NCBI GenBank assembly: GCA_022599775.1
Contig: JAHZLQ010000029.1
Span: forward strand, 1 to 56,835
Reading direction: 5' to 3'
Source of the DNA: Gammaproteobacteria bacterium
GTDB lineage: Bacteria > Pseudomonadota > Gammaproteobacteria > Nevskiales > Nevskiaceae
Length of the DNA: 56,835 nucleotides
Positions 45,053 through 52,912 of the stretch are shown here, one piece after another (the first letter of the stretch is position 1; each line of letters opens with the position of its first letter). Under the pieces are notes generated by a model. The model did no database searches and was not told the DNA's origin. It saw nothing but the letters and a program-made list of their open reading frames with translations. The position numbers and the translations under genes are program-made.

Positions 45053-46093
45053 CTAGAACGTCGCGTGCAGCGACAGGTAAAAGCCGTTCTGATCCTCGGC
45101 GACGGCGATATTGCCAAGCATCAGGTAAGCCATCGTGATCGAATAGTTCTTGTTCGGCGCATAAGCGAAGAAGAAATCCCACCAGTCGCTTTCTTCCTTC
45201 TGCATTAAGGCGTCTTGGATACCGGGAAGCAGGTCGTCCAGCACCGAGGTCGACAAGCCCAGAACATCGACGCCGCGATTGTCAAGATTGTCGCCGTGCA
45301 TCGTGTACTCGAAACCGATGGCAAAGTTCTTCTGCAACAGATGGGCCACCGATACCTCAGCACGAACTTCCTTCTTGTTCTCGCAGTCGTTCCTCAGTGC
45401 ATCGTGGCACACACCGAATCCCGTCAGACCGGTCTGGTTCGCCGAGGTATAACGCGCGAGGACGTTCACGAGCGTGCTGTAGCGGAAGAACACCTTGGTA
45501 AATGCAGCGTAGGCTTCCCAGTCTTCCGTTTCGGCGGCGCCGAGCGTGCCTTCAACAAATACCGGGTCCTTGTTTTCCTTGTAGAGGAAACCAATCGACG
45601 TCTGCGGGATCCAGCTGTCCGAGGTATAGACGGCGTCACCGAACAACCGCAGCTTTGCGCCATAGGTCGTCATGTGGATCGTCGTTCCGTTCGGATTCAG
45701 CCCATTGTCGGCGCCGAGCAGACCGTCAAGAGCGAGTGCCGCGATATCCACCGTCGTAAGGTCGTCGGTCACAAGCTTCGCGTCGACGATCGACAGCTCG
45801 AAGCGATCGAAGAAGCCAATCGATCCCCCGAAGAAGTTGATGTCGTAGTTCGGCAGCTTCACGTAGGTGAAGCCCACACCACCGTTGATGCCATCGCGGG
45901 TTTCGTAGCCTGTAATGGTGGCCCAGGGCACGGCACCGCCGCCGCCAGCACCATCAATGGTGAAGACACCGCCGGTGAGAAACACCTTGCCATCGTTATA
46001 CCAATCCGCCCATGCCGCGTTGCTGCAGACGGTGGCGCCCAAAATCGCCGCGCATTGAAGTAGACGCAGTTTGCTCCCTCTGACCCCTTTCAT
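45053..46093 (-). CDS. DUF3034 family outer-membrane-type protein
   Basis: 346 residues. Signal peptide MKGVRGSKLRLLQCAAILGA... cut near AAWAD, then YNDGKVFLTGGVFTIDGAGGGG, the DUF3034 opening, alternating beta strands and a C-terminal Phe (LSLHATF), all consistent with a barrel. The function of the family is not known. GGAG and GAGG lie before the ATG. It is the first gene behind leader A (sigma-54, ANTAR hairpins, terminator). Confidence 0.85.
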   Translation of the reverse strand: MKGVRGSKLRLLQCAAILGATVCSNAAWADWYNDGKVFLTGGVFTIDGAGGGGAVPWATITGYETRDGINGGVGFTYVKLPNYDINFFGGSIGFFDRFELSIVDAKLVTDDLTTVDIAALALDGLLGADNGLNPNGTTIHMTTYGAKLRLFGDAVYTSDSWIPQTSIGFLYKENKDPVFVEGTLGAAETEDWEAYAAFTKVFFRYSTLVNVLARYTSANQTGLTGFGVCHDALRNDCENKKEVRAEVSVAHLLQKNFAIGFEYTMHGDNLDNRGVDVLGLSTSVLDDLLPGIQDALMQKEESDWWDFFFAYAPNKNYSITMAYLMLGNIAVAEDQNGFYLSLHATF

Positions 46094-46174
46094 GTCCTCA
46101 ACTCCTTTTGTGGATTTCACGCTGTAGCCCTGAAAACTCCGCCATCGCTCGGTATGGACCGGCTGATTGCGGAC

Positions 46175-46220
46175 AAAAAAAAACGTCCACTTGCTGGCAG
46201 TAAGGCCAACAGGTGGACGT
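46175..46220 (-). terminator. Leader A intrinsic terminator (attenuator)
   Basis: On the minus strand the arms ACGTCCACCTG and CAAGTGGACGT pair (one G-U) and are followed by nine U (46175-46183). It lies between the promoter and the DUF3034 start, so transcription must pass it to reach the genes. Its 5' arm shares 46215-46220 with the second ANTAR hairpin. Confidence 0.85.
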
Positions 46221-46254
46221 CGGTATCCGTTCAACCGAGCTTCTTTGCCCGGTT
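46215..46254 (-). promoter_or_regulatory. Leader A ANTAR-type two-hairpin antiterminator
   Basis: First hairpin 46233-46254: stem AACCGGGC/GCTCGGTT with hexaloop AAAGAA. Second hairpin 46215-46228: stem GGAT/GTCC with hexaloop ACCGAC. Both loops have A at position 1 and G at position 4, the known ANTAR recognition pattern. Four bases separate them. The 3' part of the second hairpin is also the 5' arm of the terminator. Confidence 0.8.
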
Positions 46255-46298
46255 TGTTTGGTGTCGTGCGACTACGTGTCGCAGACAAGTCTAACTAA

Positions 46299-46313
46299 GC
46301 AATCGGCGTGCCA
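46299..46313 (-). promoter_or_regulatory. Sigma-54 promoter of DUF3034 unit
   Basis: Minus strand reads TGGCAC-GCCGA-TTGC, an exact -24/-12 consensus. Predicted transcription start near 46287, giving a leader of about 195 bases. Requires an AAA+ activator, which is not encoded in this window. Confidence 0.85.
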
Positions 46314-46560
46314 CTCATAGGTAAATTCTCACCGAAACGCCTGTACTTCATTGTTTTCACGGCGATTTCCGAACATCACCAAAATCATCGACACATGGCC
46401 GTCAGCGACTGAAGCGCAAAATTCACGCTACTGCGGGATTCGGCCTGGCTGCGATACCCGATCCGGCCCCGTGCCAGTGCGCTGCACCCCGAATCAGTGC
46501 AGCACCGCTTCAATGGGTGGAGCCTTGCCTTCCATACCGATCGACGACGTGCTCATTGCC

Positions 46561-46911
46561 TCAACGCGTGCGCTCCAGCCGTGCACGCCGATACGCGGTA
46601 CGGCTGTCTTCGTAGTCCGCATCACGCTCGAAACTGTCGGCCGAGATCGCCGTTGGCGTGGAGACGATGATGCGAGGCGGATGGTCCAGATCGTCCGGCC
46701 GCTCTTCCTTCCAAGGCACGATGAACAGGCCCAGCGCCGCGTCTTGGTCACCGACGATGGTCGCACCCAAAGCAGCGGCCGGGCCCACCGTTGGTTCCGC
46801 CGCCGCTTGCGACGGGCTGCTGTCCTTTCCTTCGGGCCGCGCGTGGACCGTGCCGGCCACCAGCAGCGCGACCAGGATCATCGCGCGGTGCGTGCTGATC
46901 CGTGCATTCAT
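46561..46911 (-). CDS. Small exported protein of the TPR operon, function unknown
   Basis: 116 residues. Signal peptide MNARISTHRAMILVALLVAG... cut near VHARP, then an Ala/Pro/Ser-rich segment and a polar C-terminus with many Arg and Asp. No family recognised. Its ATG overlaps the stop of the TPR lipoprotein gene (ATGA). It is the last gene of the operon behind leader B. Confidence 0.65.
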   Translation of the reverse strand: MNARISTHRAMILVALLVAGTVHARPEGKDSSPSQAAAEPTVGPAAALGATIVGDQDAALGLFIVPWKEERPDDLDHPPRIIVSTPTAISADSFERDADYEDSRTAYRRARLERTR

Positions 46912-47546
46912 GGCGTCATCTGCGCGCTGGCGACCGAAGCGGCCGGCGATGGCACGCCCTTGGTTTCGAGTTCCTTGATCCAGGCACTGACGATCAGGCG
47001 CGGCTCGTCGGCCTGATCCCGGTAGTCCCGGTAGTGCTCCAGAGCCTGCTGCGGACGTCCCAGCGCAAGGTCATACAGAATGGCCAGATTCAGATGCGCG
47101 GCGGCGTAATTCGGCCGCACCTCCAGCGCCTTCAGATAGGCCGCCTCGGCGCGCCCGAAGTCGCCGGTCTCGCGGTACAGGGTACCCAGCCAGTTCAAGG
47201 CCACGGCATTGTTGGGGTTGGCGGACACGGCCTGCGAGAAGCTCGCCACGGCGTCGCCACGCTGGCGACCACTGGCGTACAGAATTCCAAGATTGGTCAG
47301 CGGGCCCGAGAAGCTGGGATATTCGCGCGACAGCGCCAGCAGTTCCTCGCGCGCGGTATCCGGCCGCGTGCGCATCATCTGCAGCGCTGCGCGGAATCGT
47401 TCGTCCGCCGCGTCATCACGAGCGGCCTGCGCGCTCGCCATCTCCACGCCCACCGAGGCGCGCGAGGCGCGGGGCGCAGTGGTGGTACAGCCCGCCGCCA
47501 GAATGGCGAGCAGGGCCAAAGTCAGATTTCTAGAGTAGGGATTCAT
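46908..47546 (-). CDS. TPR-repeat lipoprotein
   Basis: 212 residues. The signal peptide ends in the lipobox LLAILAAGC (mature Cys at about 20). About four tetratricopeptide repeats follow (FSGPLTNLGILYASGRQRGDAV, AVALNWLGTLYRETGDFGRAE, YAAAHLNLAILYDLALGRP). A scaffold for an envelope complex. Overlaps the 963-residue TPR gene by 17 bases, in the same operon. Confidence 0.8.
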   Translation of the reverse strand: MNPYSRNLTLALLAILAAGCTTTAPRASRASVGVEMASAQAARDDAADERFRAALQMMRTRPDTAREELLALSREYPSFSGPLTNLGILYASGRQRGDAVASFSQAVSANPNNAVALNWLGTLYRETGDFGRAEAAYLKALEVRPNYAAAHLNLAILYDLALGRPQQALEHYRDYRDQADEPRLIVSAWIKELETKGVPSPAASVASAQMTP

Positions 47547-50421
47547 AGCTCATGTCCCGTTGTTCCTGCTTGCCATAGCGCGCCGGCACGATTTCACCCA
47601 GCGCATGCGAGCTGCGCCGTATCCATTCATCCCAGAGCCCTTCACGCAGGCGCTGCAGATTGACTTCATAGGCGGCGATCGCCTTTTCCTCGAAGGGATA
47701 GGCCTGCTCCTCGAGCAGCAACTCGTATTGTTCCTGCGCCAGTGCATCGAGTCCGCGCGGCCGCTCGGACTCGATCAGCGCTTTGCCGAAATCGCGATAG
47801 ACGTTCGCGATTTCGTAGGTGGCCGCGGTGCTGACCTCGGCAAAACCGAATGAAGATGCGCGCGACAGGGTGACGATCGCCTTTTCCGTCGCGACCTTGC
47901 GCAGGTCGAGGCTTTTCTCGATGGGGGCACGCAAACTCACCGAACGGGCGTTGGCGGCATCGAGCCGACCCAGCTTCAGTGCGGCGCGTGCCGCGATCAA
48001 ATGGGTCTCGTCACTGCGTTGGCGGCCGCCCGCGGACTCGTTGCTGAGGATTTCGTCGAGCCAGTGCACGTGGCGCGAACCGTTGCCACTTTCCTGCAGC
48101 GCCAGATCGGCAAGTCGCTGACGCGCCTGCAAGGCAGGCAACAGCGGTTGCGGATACTGCTCGACATAGCGTTCGTAGGCCGCTTCGGCGCGATCCCCGC
48201 GACCGCCCTGCTCGGCCAGCTCCGCCGACAGCCAAGCCGCCTCGCGACGCACCGATGGCGCCTCGCTGGCCCGCTGCGCGATGCGCGCATAGACCTCGGC
48301 GGCTGCAGCCAGCTTGTCGTCCTGCTGATAGGCGAACGCGAGTTTCTTGTCGACGTCCGGCAGCAGCGCATGCTCGGTGTGACGCCGCCGGAACGCTTCC
48401 ATCTGCTGCTCGGCCAGCGGCCAGTCTTCGAGACCGACATTGGCCATCGCCGCGTCGTAGTCCGCTGCGGCACGGATGCTCGCCGTCGGCGCAACACGTC
48501 CGACCCGGGCGAAGGCCGCGGCGGCGGCACGCAGATCCTCGGCATCACGCGCCATCTCGCCTTGCTTGTAGACCGCGGCTGCCAGCTGTTCGATCTGCTG
48601 ATCGGTGGTTTCGTTTGCGCCGGTTGCCAGCAGGCGCGTATAGCTTGCCTCGGCGTCCGCGTAGCGCTCCAGCGTGAACTCCGCATCACCGCGCACACCC
48701 AGCGCCGTGGCCTGCAGCGATGCCGGTGCGCTCAGCGCCAGCACGCGCTGCGACAGCTCGATGGCGCCCTCGTAGTCCTTGAGCTCGAAACGGTCCTCGG
48801 CGGCCCGTGTCAGCACGCGCGCCAGTTCCGGATGTTCGGGATAGCGATCCGCCCATTCCAGACTGGCGGCGACCGAAGCCTGCAGGGCTTCGGCGCGCTG
48901 CGTCGAAGGCGCCTCACGGGCCAGTTGCTGCCAGGCCTGCGCAGCGGCGAGTCCGGCCTCCGGCGCATGTTCGCCGTCCGGCGCGTCGCGCATCAGTTGC
49001 GAATACTGTCCGGCCGCCTGCGCGGTGCGTCCGGCTTCGAGCAGGCTGTCCGCGTAGAGCAGGCGCGTCGCGTCGGCGTGCGCATCGTCCGGGAACCAGG
49101 TCAGCGCCTTCTCGTACCAGCCCGAAGCCTCCGTGAAGGCCGCTCGACGAGCCGTCTCGTCCGTGCCTTGCGGCAGGGTCTGCGCGCGGGCGTGGGATTC
49201 GCTGGCGAGTTGGTCCAGATCCTCGCGCACCGTGGCGAGCACGGTTTCGCTGGGTGCATTGCCTTGCCAGTAGTCGGCACCCGGCGCGAAGGCCTCCACA
49301 TAGTCACGTTTGGACGCCATCAGCAATTCGCGGAAGCCACCGGCCTGATAGGCGGCAACGGCCTGCGCCTGGAATTCCGGCGCCAGCCGGTGCCGTGGGT
49401 GACTTTCGATGAACGCGGCGTAGGTCTCGGCGGCGTCGGTATAGCGACGCTTCTCAAGCAGCTGCTCGCCGAGCGCCGCGTACAGCGCTGGCGTGAAGCG
49501 GGGCTCCGAGTCCTGGGTGCGCAGGTAGTCGTTGATCGCCGTGCCACCGCCGAGCGCCGCGAAGCACAGGCCGGTGACGCGCAGCGCATCGCGCGCCATG
49601 TCGGCACGCCCGCTTTCGACACGATCGAACAGACCGTTGCTGGAATCGAATTCCCCGTCGTCTGGCAGGGCGCGGTCGAGCAAGGCGATGAATTCCGGCA
49701 GGGCTTCGCTGTAGCGCGCCTGCTTGTACAGCGCCCAGCCATGCTTGTAGCGCGCGTAGTCGGCGTACGGCGCGTCGTCACCGAGTTCGATGGCCGCCGC
49801 GTATTGCTCGGTAGCTTCGTCGTAACGACGTTCCAGATAGAGCTTTTCGGCGGCGCGAAAGCGGGCATCCGCGACCCGTACCGAATCCGGATAGCGTCGC
49901 CCAAGCTGCTGCAGGGCCTTGATCGATCCATCGTCGTTGCCGAGCAGCTCGTAGGCGCGAGCCAGCTGATACAGCGCACGATCGGCAAGACGATCCTCGG
50001 GGAACTCGGCAAGCAGCGTCTGGTAGCGGTCGGCCGCGGCCTGCAGGTCCGCCGTGTCGCCCTCACCGCTTTCGAAGCCTTGCAGACGCAGATCGGCGGA
50101 ACGGCGCAGCGCCTCGGCGCGCAGCCTAGGCGGCGCGTCGAGTTGCAACAGTCGGTCGTAGTTGGCGATGGCCTGCTGCGGGTCGGGCTCGACCTCGCTG
50201 GCCGCGTCGACGCGCAAGGTACTGGTGGTTCGCACTACGAACCAGCCATCGCTGGTGCGGCCATTGGCATCGGCCACCGTGGCGACGGTCGGCGCGTCCG
50301 CGTTGCGAATGGCAGATACCGAGCCGCAAGCCGACAAGCAAAGCAGCAGCGACGAAACAAGCGTCACATTCAACGCGAGTGGATTCACGAGCGTCATCAC
50401 CTGGCGGAACGGCATGCTCAT
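47530..50421 (-). CDS. Large TPR-repeat envelope lipoprotein
   Basis: 963 residues. The signal peptide carries a lipobox LLCLSAC, followed by many TPR-type helical repeats of the BamD/Tol-Pal type (for example LADRALYQLARAYELLGNDD, VADARFRAAEKLYLERRYDEA, EYAAFIESHPRHRLAPEF-like units) throughout its length. It is probably a periplasmic scaffold anchored in the outer membrane. ATG at 50421 overlaps the stop of the upstream gene (ATGA). Confidence 0.82.
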   Translation of the reverse strand: MSMPFRQVMTLVNPLALNVTLVSSLLLCLSACGSVSAIRNADAPTVATVADANGRTSDGWFVVRTTSTLRVDAASEVEPDPQQAIANYDRLLQLDAPPRLRAEALRRSADLRLQGFESGEGDTADLQAAADRYQTLLAEFPEDRLADRALYQLARAYELLGNDDGSIKALQQLGRRYPDSVRVADARFRAAEKLYLERRYDEATEQYAAAIELGDDAPYADYARYKHGWALYKQARYSEALPEFIALLDRALPDDGEFDSSNGLFDRVESGRADMARDALRVTGLCFAALGGGTAINDYLRTQDSEPRFTPALYAALGEQLLEKRRYTDAAETYAAFIESHPRHRLAPEFQAQAVAAYQAGGFRELLMASKRDYVEAFAPGADYWQGNAPSETVLATVREDLDQLASESHARAQTLPQGTDETARRAAFTEASGWYEKALTWFPDDAHADATRLLYADSLLEAGRTAQAAGQYSQLMRDAPDGEHAPEAGLAAAQAWQQLAREAPSTQRAEALQASVAASLEWADRYPEHPELARVLTRAAEDRFELKDYEGAIELSQRVLALSAPASLQATALGVRGDAEFTLERYADAEASYTRLLATGANETTDQQIEQLAAAVYKQGEMARDAEDLRAAAAAFARVGRVAPTASIRAAADYDAAMANVGLEDWPLAEQQMEAFRRRHTEHALLPDVDKKLAFAYQQDDKLAAAAEVYARIAQRASEAPSVRREAAWLSAELAEQGGRGDRAEAAYERYVEQYPQPLLPALQARQRLADLALQESGNGSRHVHWLDEILSNESAGGRQRSDETHLIAARAALKLGRLDAANARSVSLRAPIEKSLDLRKVATEKAIVTLSRASSFGFAEVSTAATYEIANVYRDFGKALIESERPRGLDALAQEQYELLLEEQAYPFEEKAIAAYEVNLQRLREGLWDEWIRRSSHALGEIVPARYGKQEQRDMSYESLL

Positions 50422-52319
50422 CGCTGCACTCGCGGCGCAGACATCGCCAGGTCCACAGGCGGCCGGTCGTACAGGCGCGCCAACGCAAAATGCGCCTCGA
50501 CCAGATAGCGCTCGGTCTGCTTGCGGAGTTCCTGCAATTGTACCGACGCCAGTGCCTCCATTTCACGGGCCTGTCGCTCACCGACCGCTCGCAAACGTGC
50601 ACGCATGGCGTCTATACGTGCCGGCAAAGCGCCGCTGGCTTGTTCCGATTCGCGCAGGCCCTCGGCACGGGCGGCCAGCAGACGGTCGAGATCGTCGAGG
50701 CTGCGCAGTTTGCGAATCGCGTCACGCACCGGTTCGGCTTCGAGCAGGTAAGCGACGTAAAACATCGGCGAGGCTTCATCGTCGGACTGCAACCACCAAT
50801 GCGCGTCCGGCAACTCGACCAGCCACCAGTCCCATCCCCGACTCGGGCCGGTATCGAAACCGCGCACGGTCGCCGCCAGACCGCCGTGCGCGACATCATC
50901 GACGGCGGCGCCGAGCCTGCGGTGGCTCAGTTCCAGCAATTCGATCGCGCGCTCATAGCGTTGCACAGCCTGCTGCCGCGATCCCAGATGGTCCATGGCA
51001 TACGGTACGGCAAGCATGCCTTCCTGCACGGCCGGATCCAGCGGATCCCGCCCGACCAGTTCGGCCCAGGGCACCAGCGCGCGATTCAAGTCATCGGCGC
51101 GCCGTGCCGATGCGGTGGAGGTGTAGTACCGGAACGGCTGCTCACGACGTAGCGCGGCCAACTGAGGGTCGCGCCCACCGAGCCAGGGCATCGGCTCGCC
51201 GCCAAGCGCATCGGCAGCCTCCGCGGCGTCACCGCCACTGCCGGCCGGCTGCAGATAAGCCCAGCCGAGCCCGAGCAGGGCGGCAGTGGAATAAGGCCCC
51301 GGGCTGCGCACCCGCTTGTAGGCTTCGATGGCGGCCACGCCATCTCCGCTCGACAGGGATTGCGCACCGAGCAGCAGATTGGCCCGGTCTCGCAGGGCCA
51401 GCGCGGCACTGTCCGACTCTGCAAGCTTGGTGCTTCCCAGGGATTGCAGAATGGCGATTCCGGTCGCGGCCTGTCCGGCGTTGATCGCCTCGACAGCGGC
51501 ATTGAATCTTGAGTAGTCACCGCTGATCGCGGCGCCATCGGACGCACTGCCGGACTTCACACCGAGGCCGCGCAGGCTGGCGTCCAGTCGTTGTGAAAAT
51601 TCGGGCACGGGTGCCGCACCCGCGCCAGCCAGCGCCTCGGCGCGAAGCAGGCGGCTGGCGGCCGAAACATAGTCCGCCGCCGCCAGATCCACATCGACCG
51701 CGAGCAGTCTTGGATCGCTACCGCCGGGCAAACCCGCTGGCACCGCTGACTGGGCCCAACTGAGTCGAGGCCCGCCGAAGGTTCCGGCAGGCTGCTGCTC
51801 GAGCATCAGCGCGTTGCGTCCCGCCGGAAGGTCCAGCGTTTCGTCGAGTTGCGCGAAAATCGGCTTGCCGCGGACGTCCATGGTCCGCGACACGAAGCGC
51901 GCACGAATTCGGTGCGGTGCAGCGTCCGCGTCATGCACCATGAGCGCGAACAAACCGCCGCGGCGCAGGGCGCGAGACTGATCGAGGCTGAAGTCATAGA
52001 TGCGGGCCGGTGCTTCATCAATGCGAACCTCGACCTTGCGCAACAGCAGCTCGGTATCGGCAATGCCGACATAGAGTGTGGTCGCCGCGGATGCAGCACC
52101 GGGTCGTTCGGCCTGCCAGGCTTCGGCGTCCACCTGCAGGGCCTGCTGGATCGCGGCGGCGCGTGCCACATCGAGCTCAGCGGTCGGCGATACCGCATGA
52201 GCCAGCCCGCAGCCCAGCAGCAACGGCGGCGCCATCAGGGCCCGCAGCCTGAGGTACGCGAATGCACGAGCAAGGCGTTCGCTCAGGTTCCCCGCCAAGG
52301 ACTCGACTGCCTGCCCCAC
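50418..52319 (-). CDS. Large exported protein, first gene of the TPR operon
   Basis: 633 residues from a GTG at 52319, which has GGGAGG about eight bases upstream and lies just after the leader B terminator; the frame is open to 52703 but that part crosses the promoter and terminator. A signal-like segment (about 20-45, RALMAPPLLLGCGLAHA) is followed by an Ala/Leu-rich helical protein with a Gln/Glu-rich C-terminus. No family is recognised with confidence. It probably forms an envelope complex with the two TPR lipoproteins downstream. Confidence 0.7.
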   Translation of the reverse strand: MGQAVESLAGNLSERLARAFAYLRLRALMAPPLLLGCGLAHAVSPTAELDVARAAAIQQALQVDAEAWQAERPGAASAATTLYVGIADTELLLRKVEVRIDEAPARIYDFSLDQSRALRRGGLFALMVHDADAAPHRIRARFVSRTMDVRGKPIFAQLDETLDLPAGRNALMLEQQPAGTFGGPRLSWAQSAVPAGLPGGSDPRLLAVDVDLAAADYVSAASRLLRAEALAGAGAAPVPEFSQRLDASLRGLGVKSGSASDGAAISGDYSRFNAAVEAINAGQAATGIAILQSLGSTKLAESDSAALALRDRANLLLGAQSLSSGDGVAAIEAYKRVRSPGPYSTAALLGLGWAYLQPAGSGGDAAEAADALGGEPMPWLGGRDPQLAALRREQPFRYYTSTASARRADDLNRALVPWAELVGRDPLDPAVQEGMLAVPYAMDHLGSRQQAVQRYERAIELLELSHRRLGAAVDDVAHGGLAATVRGFDTGPSRGWDWWLVELPDAHWWLQSDDEASPMFYVAYLLEAEPVRDAIRKLRSLDDLDRLLAARAEGLRESEQASGALPARIDAMRARLRAVGERQAREMEALASVQLQELRKQTERYLVEAHFALARLYDRPPVDLAMSAPRVQR

Positions 52320-52369
52320 CGTCTTGCCTCCCTGCCGTTTTACGAATGTGGACCGCTCGTAAAACTTGC

Positions 52370-52410
52370 AAAAAAAACGTCCGCAAGCGCATTGCTGCGC
52401 AAGCGGACGT
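52370..52410 (-). terminator. Leader B intrinsic terminator (attenuator)
   Basis: Minus strand: an eight-base-pair stem (ACGTCCGC/GCGGACGT), a 2x2 mismatch, five more pairs and a four-base loop, then eight U (52370-52377). Its 5' arm overlaps the second ANTAR hairpin. The first gene starts about 50 bases after it. Confidence 0.85.
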
Positions 52411-52488
52411 CGTTGTCCGGTATCACCTTCGCCCAAAGCGTCTTCAATCGAAAGTGATGATTCGTCTGACGCTCCGGTGCGCAAACGA
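52404..52488 (-). promoter_or_regulatory. Leader B ANTAR-type antiterminator
   Basis: Second hairpin 52404-52419: stem CGGAC/GTCCG with hexaloop AACGAC (A1, G4). Best first hairpin 52469-52482: stem GCGC/GCGT, loop ACCGGA (A1, G4), extended by an outer TCGT/ACGA helix. A ten-base-pair helix (52422-52431 with 52449-52458) lies between and would bring the two together. The first hairpin is weaker and farther away than in leaders A and C. Confidence 0.7.
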
Positions 52489-52511
52489 TGATGCTTCGGT
52501 CGTAAAGTGCA

Positions 52512-52526
52512 GCAACCATCGTGCCA
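52512..52526 (-). promoter_or_regulatory. Sigma-54 promoter of the TPR operon
   Basis: Minus strand reads TGGCAC-GATGG-TTGC, an exact -24/-12 consensus. Predicted start near 52500, leader about 180 bases to the GTG at 52319. Confidence 0.85.
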
Positions 52527-52558
52527 CGCGCCACTGGCGCAGTTGCGACGCGCCCCAC

Positions 52559-52597
52559 CGGCACCAAGCAGCCGGCGGCGGCACGGGATTGGTGCCG
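52559..52597. promoter_or_regulatory. Inverted repeat, candidate activator site
   Basis: Perfect 9-bp arms CGGCACCAA and TTGGTGCCG separated by 21 bases, located 33-71 bases upstream of the leader B promoter and about 180 upstream of the leader C promoter, where an enhancer-binding protein of sigma-54 could serve both. Confidence 0.4.
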
Positions 52598-52773
52598 CGG
52601 GCGTACTCAATAAGAGCACAGCAAGCTGTCGATGCACCGCACCGCATAGAGGGCTTCGCCTCGCATGAACGGTTCGGGCCAAACCATCACCTCCCGGAGA
52701 CACGGCCTAATTATTTGTTTTAATTACGAATAAGTAAAACGTTCAGGCTGACGACGGCGCTAGGTCGAACAGA

Positions 52774-52788
52774 TGGCACAGCGATTGC
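52774..52788 (+). promoter_or_regulatory. Sigma-54 promoter of the OmpA-cupredoxin gene
   Basis: Reads TGGCAC-AGCGA-TTGC, exact -24/-12 consensus with GG and GC twelve bases apart. Predicted start near 52800, about 430 bases before the ATG at 53233. Confidence 0.85.
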
Positions 52789-52834
52789 GTCAGCAATCCG
52801 GACCGTGGCGCACCGTCGCATGCTGCGCCCGGCC

Positions 52835-52875
52835 TGGACCAACGAAGGTCCACATCGAAACGGATAACGACGTCC
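52835..52875 (+). promoter_or_regulatory. Leader C ANTAR-type two-hairpin antiterminator
   Basis: First hairpin 52835-52852: perfect stem TGGACC/GGTCCA with hexaloop AACGAA. Second hairpin 52862-52875: stem GGAT/GTCC with hexaloop AACGAC. Both loops have A1 and G4. Nine bases separate them. The 3' strand of the second hairpin overlaps the terminator's 5' arm. Confidence 0.82.
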
Positions 52876-52912
52876 ACCTCGCTCCATCTGGAGCGGCGGT
52901 GGATTTTTTTTT
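52873..52912 (+). terminator. Leader C intrinsic terminator (attenuator)
   Basis: Outer stem TCCACC (52873-52878) with GGTGGA (52898-52903) and inner stem GCTCC/GGAGC with loop ATCT, followed by nine T (52904-52912). Confidence 0.85.

Larger units (their letters stand above)
46094..46560. other. Intergenic region with leader A
   Basis: 46094-46313 holds the leader, terminator and sigma-54 promoter of the DUF3034 unit, listed separately. From 46314 to 46560 I see no gene and no clear terminator for the operon that ends at 46561. Confidence 0.5.

Noticed and set aside
46175-46254. Cyclic-di-GMP (GEMM) or other metabolite riboswitch in leaders A-C
   Set aside because: The leaders lack the GEMM conserved core, and no TPP, cobalamin, glycine or fluoride consensus fits. 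The paired hexaloops with A1/G4 explain the conservation better.
46175-46313. Leaders A-C as independent small RNAs ending at the terminators
   Set aside because: Not excluded, but each is followed by a gene on the same strand with no other promoter visible, and the antiterminator overlap favours attenuation. Terminated leaders could still accumulate as short RNAs.
48001-50508. 835-codon plus-strand open frame opposite the TPR gene
   Set aside because: Antisense shadow without any motif; the minus strand has lipobox and TPR repeats. The similar frame at 35565-37883 opposite uvrD is rejected for the same reason.
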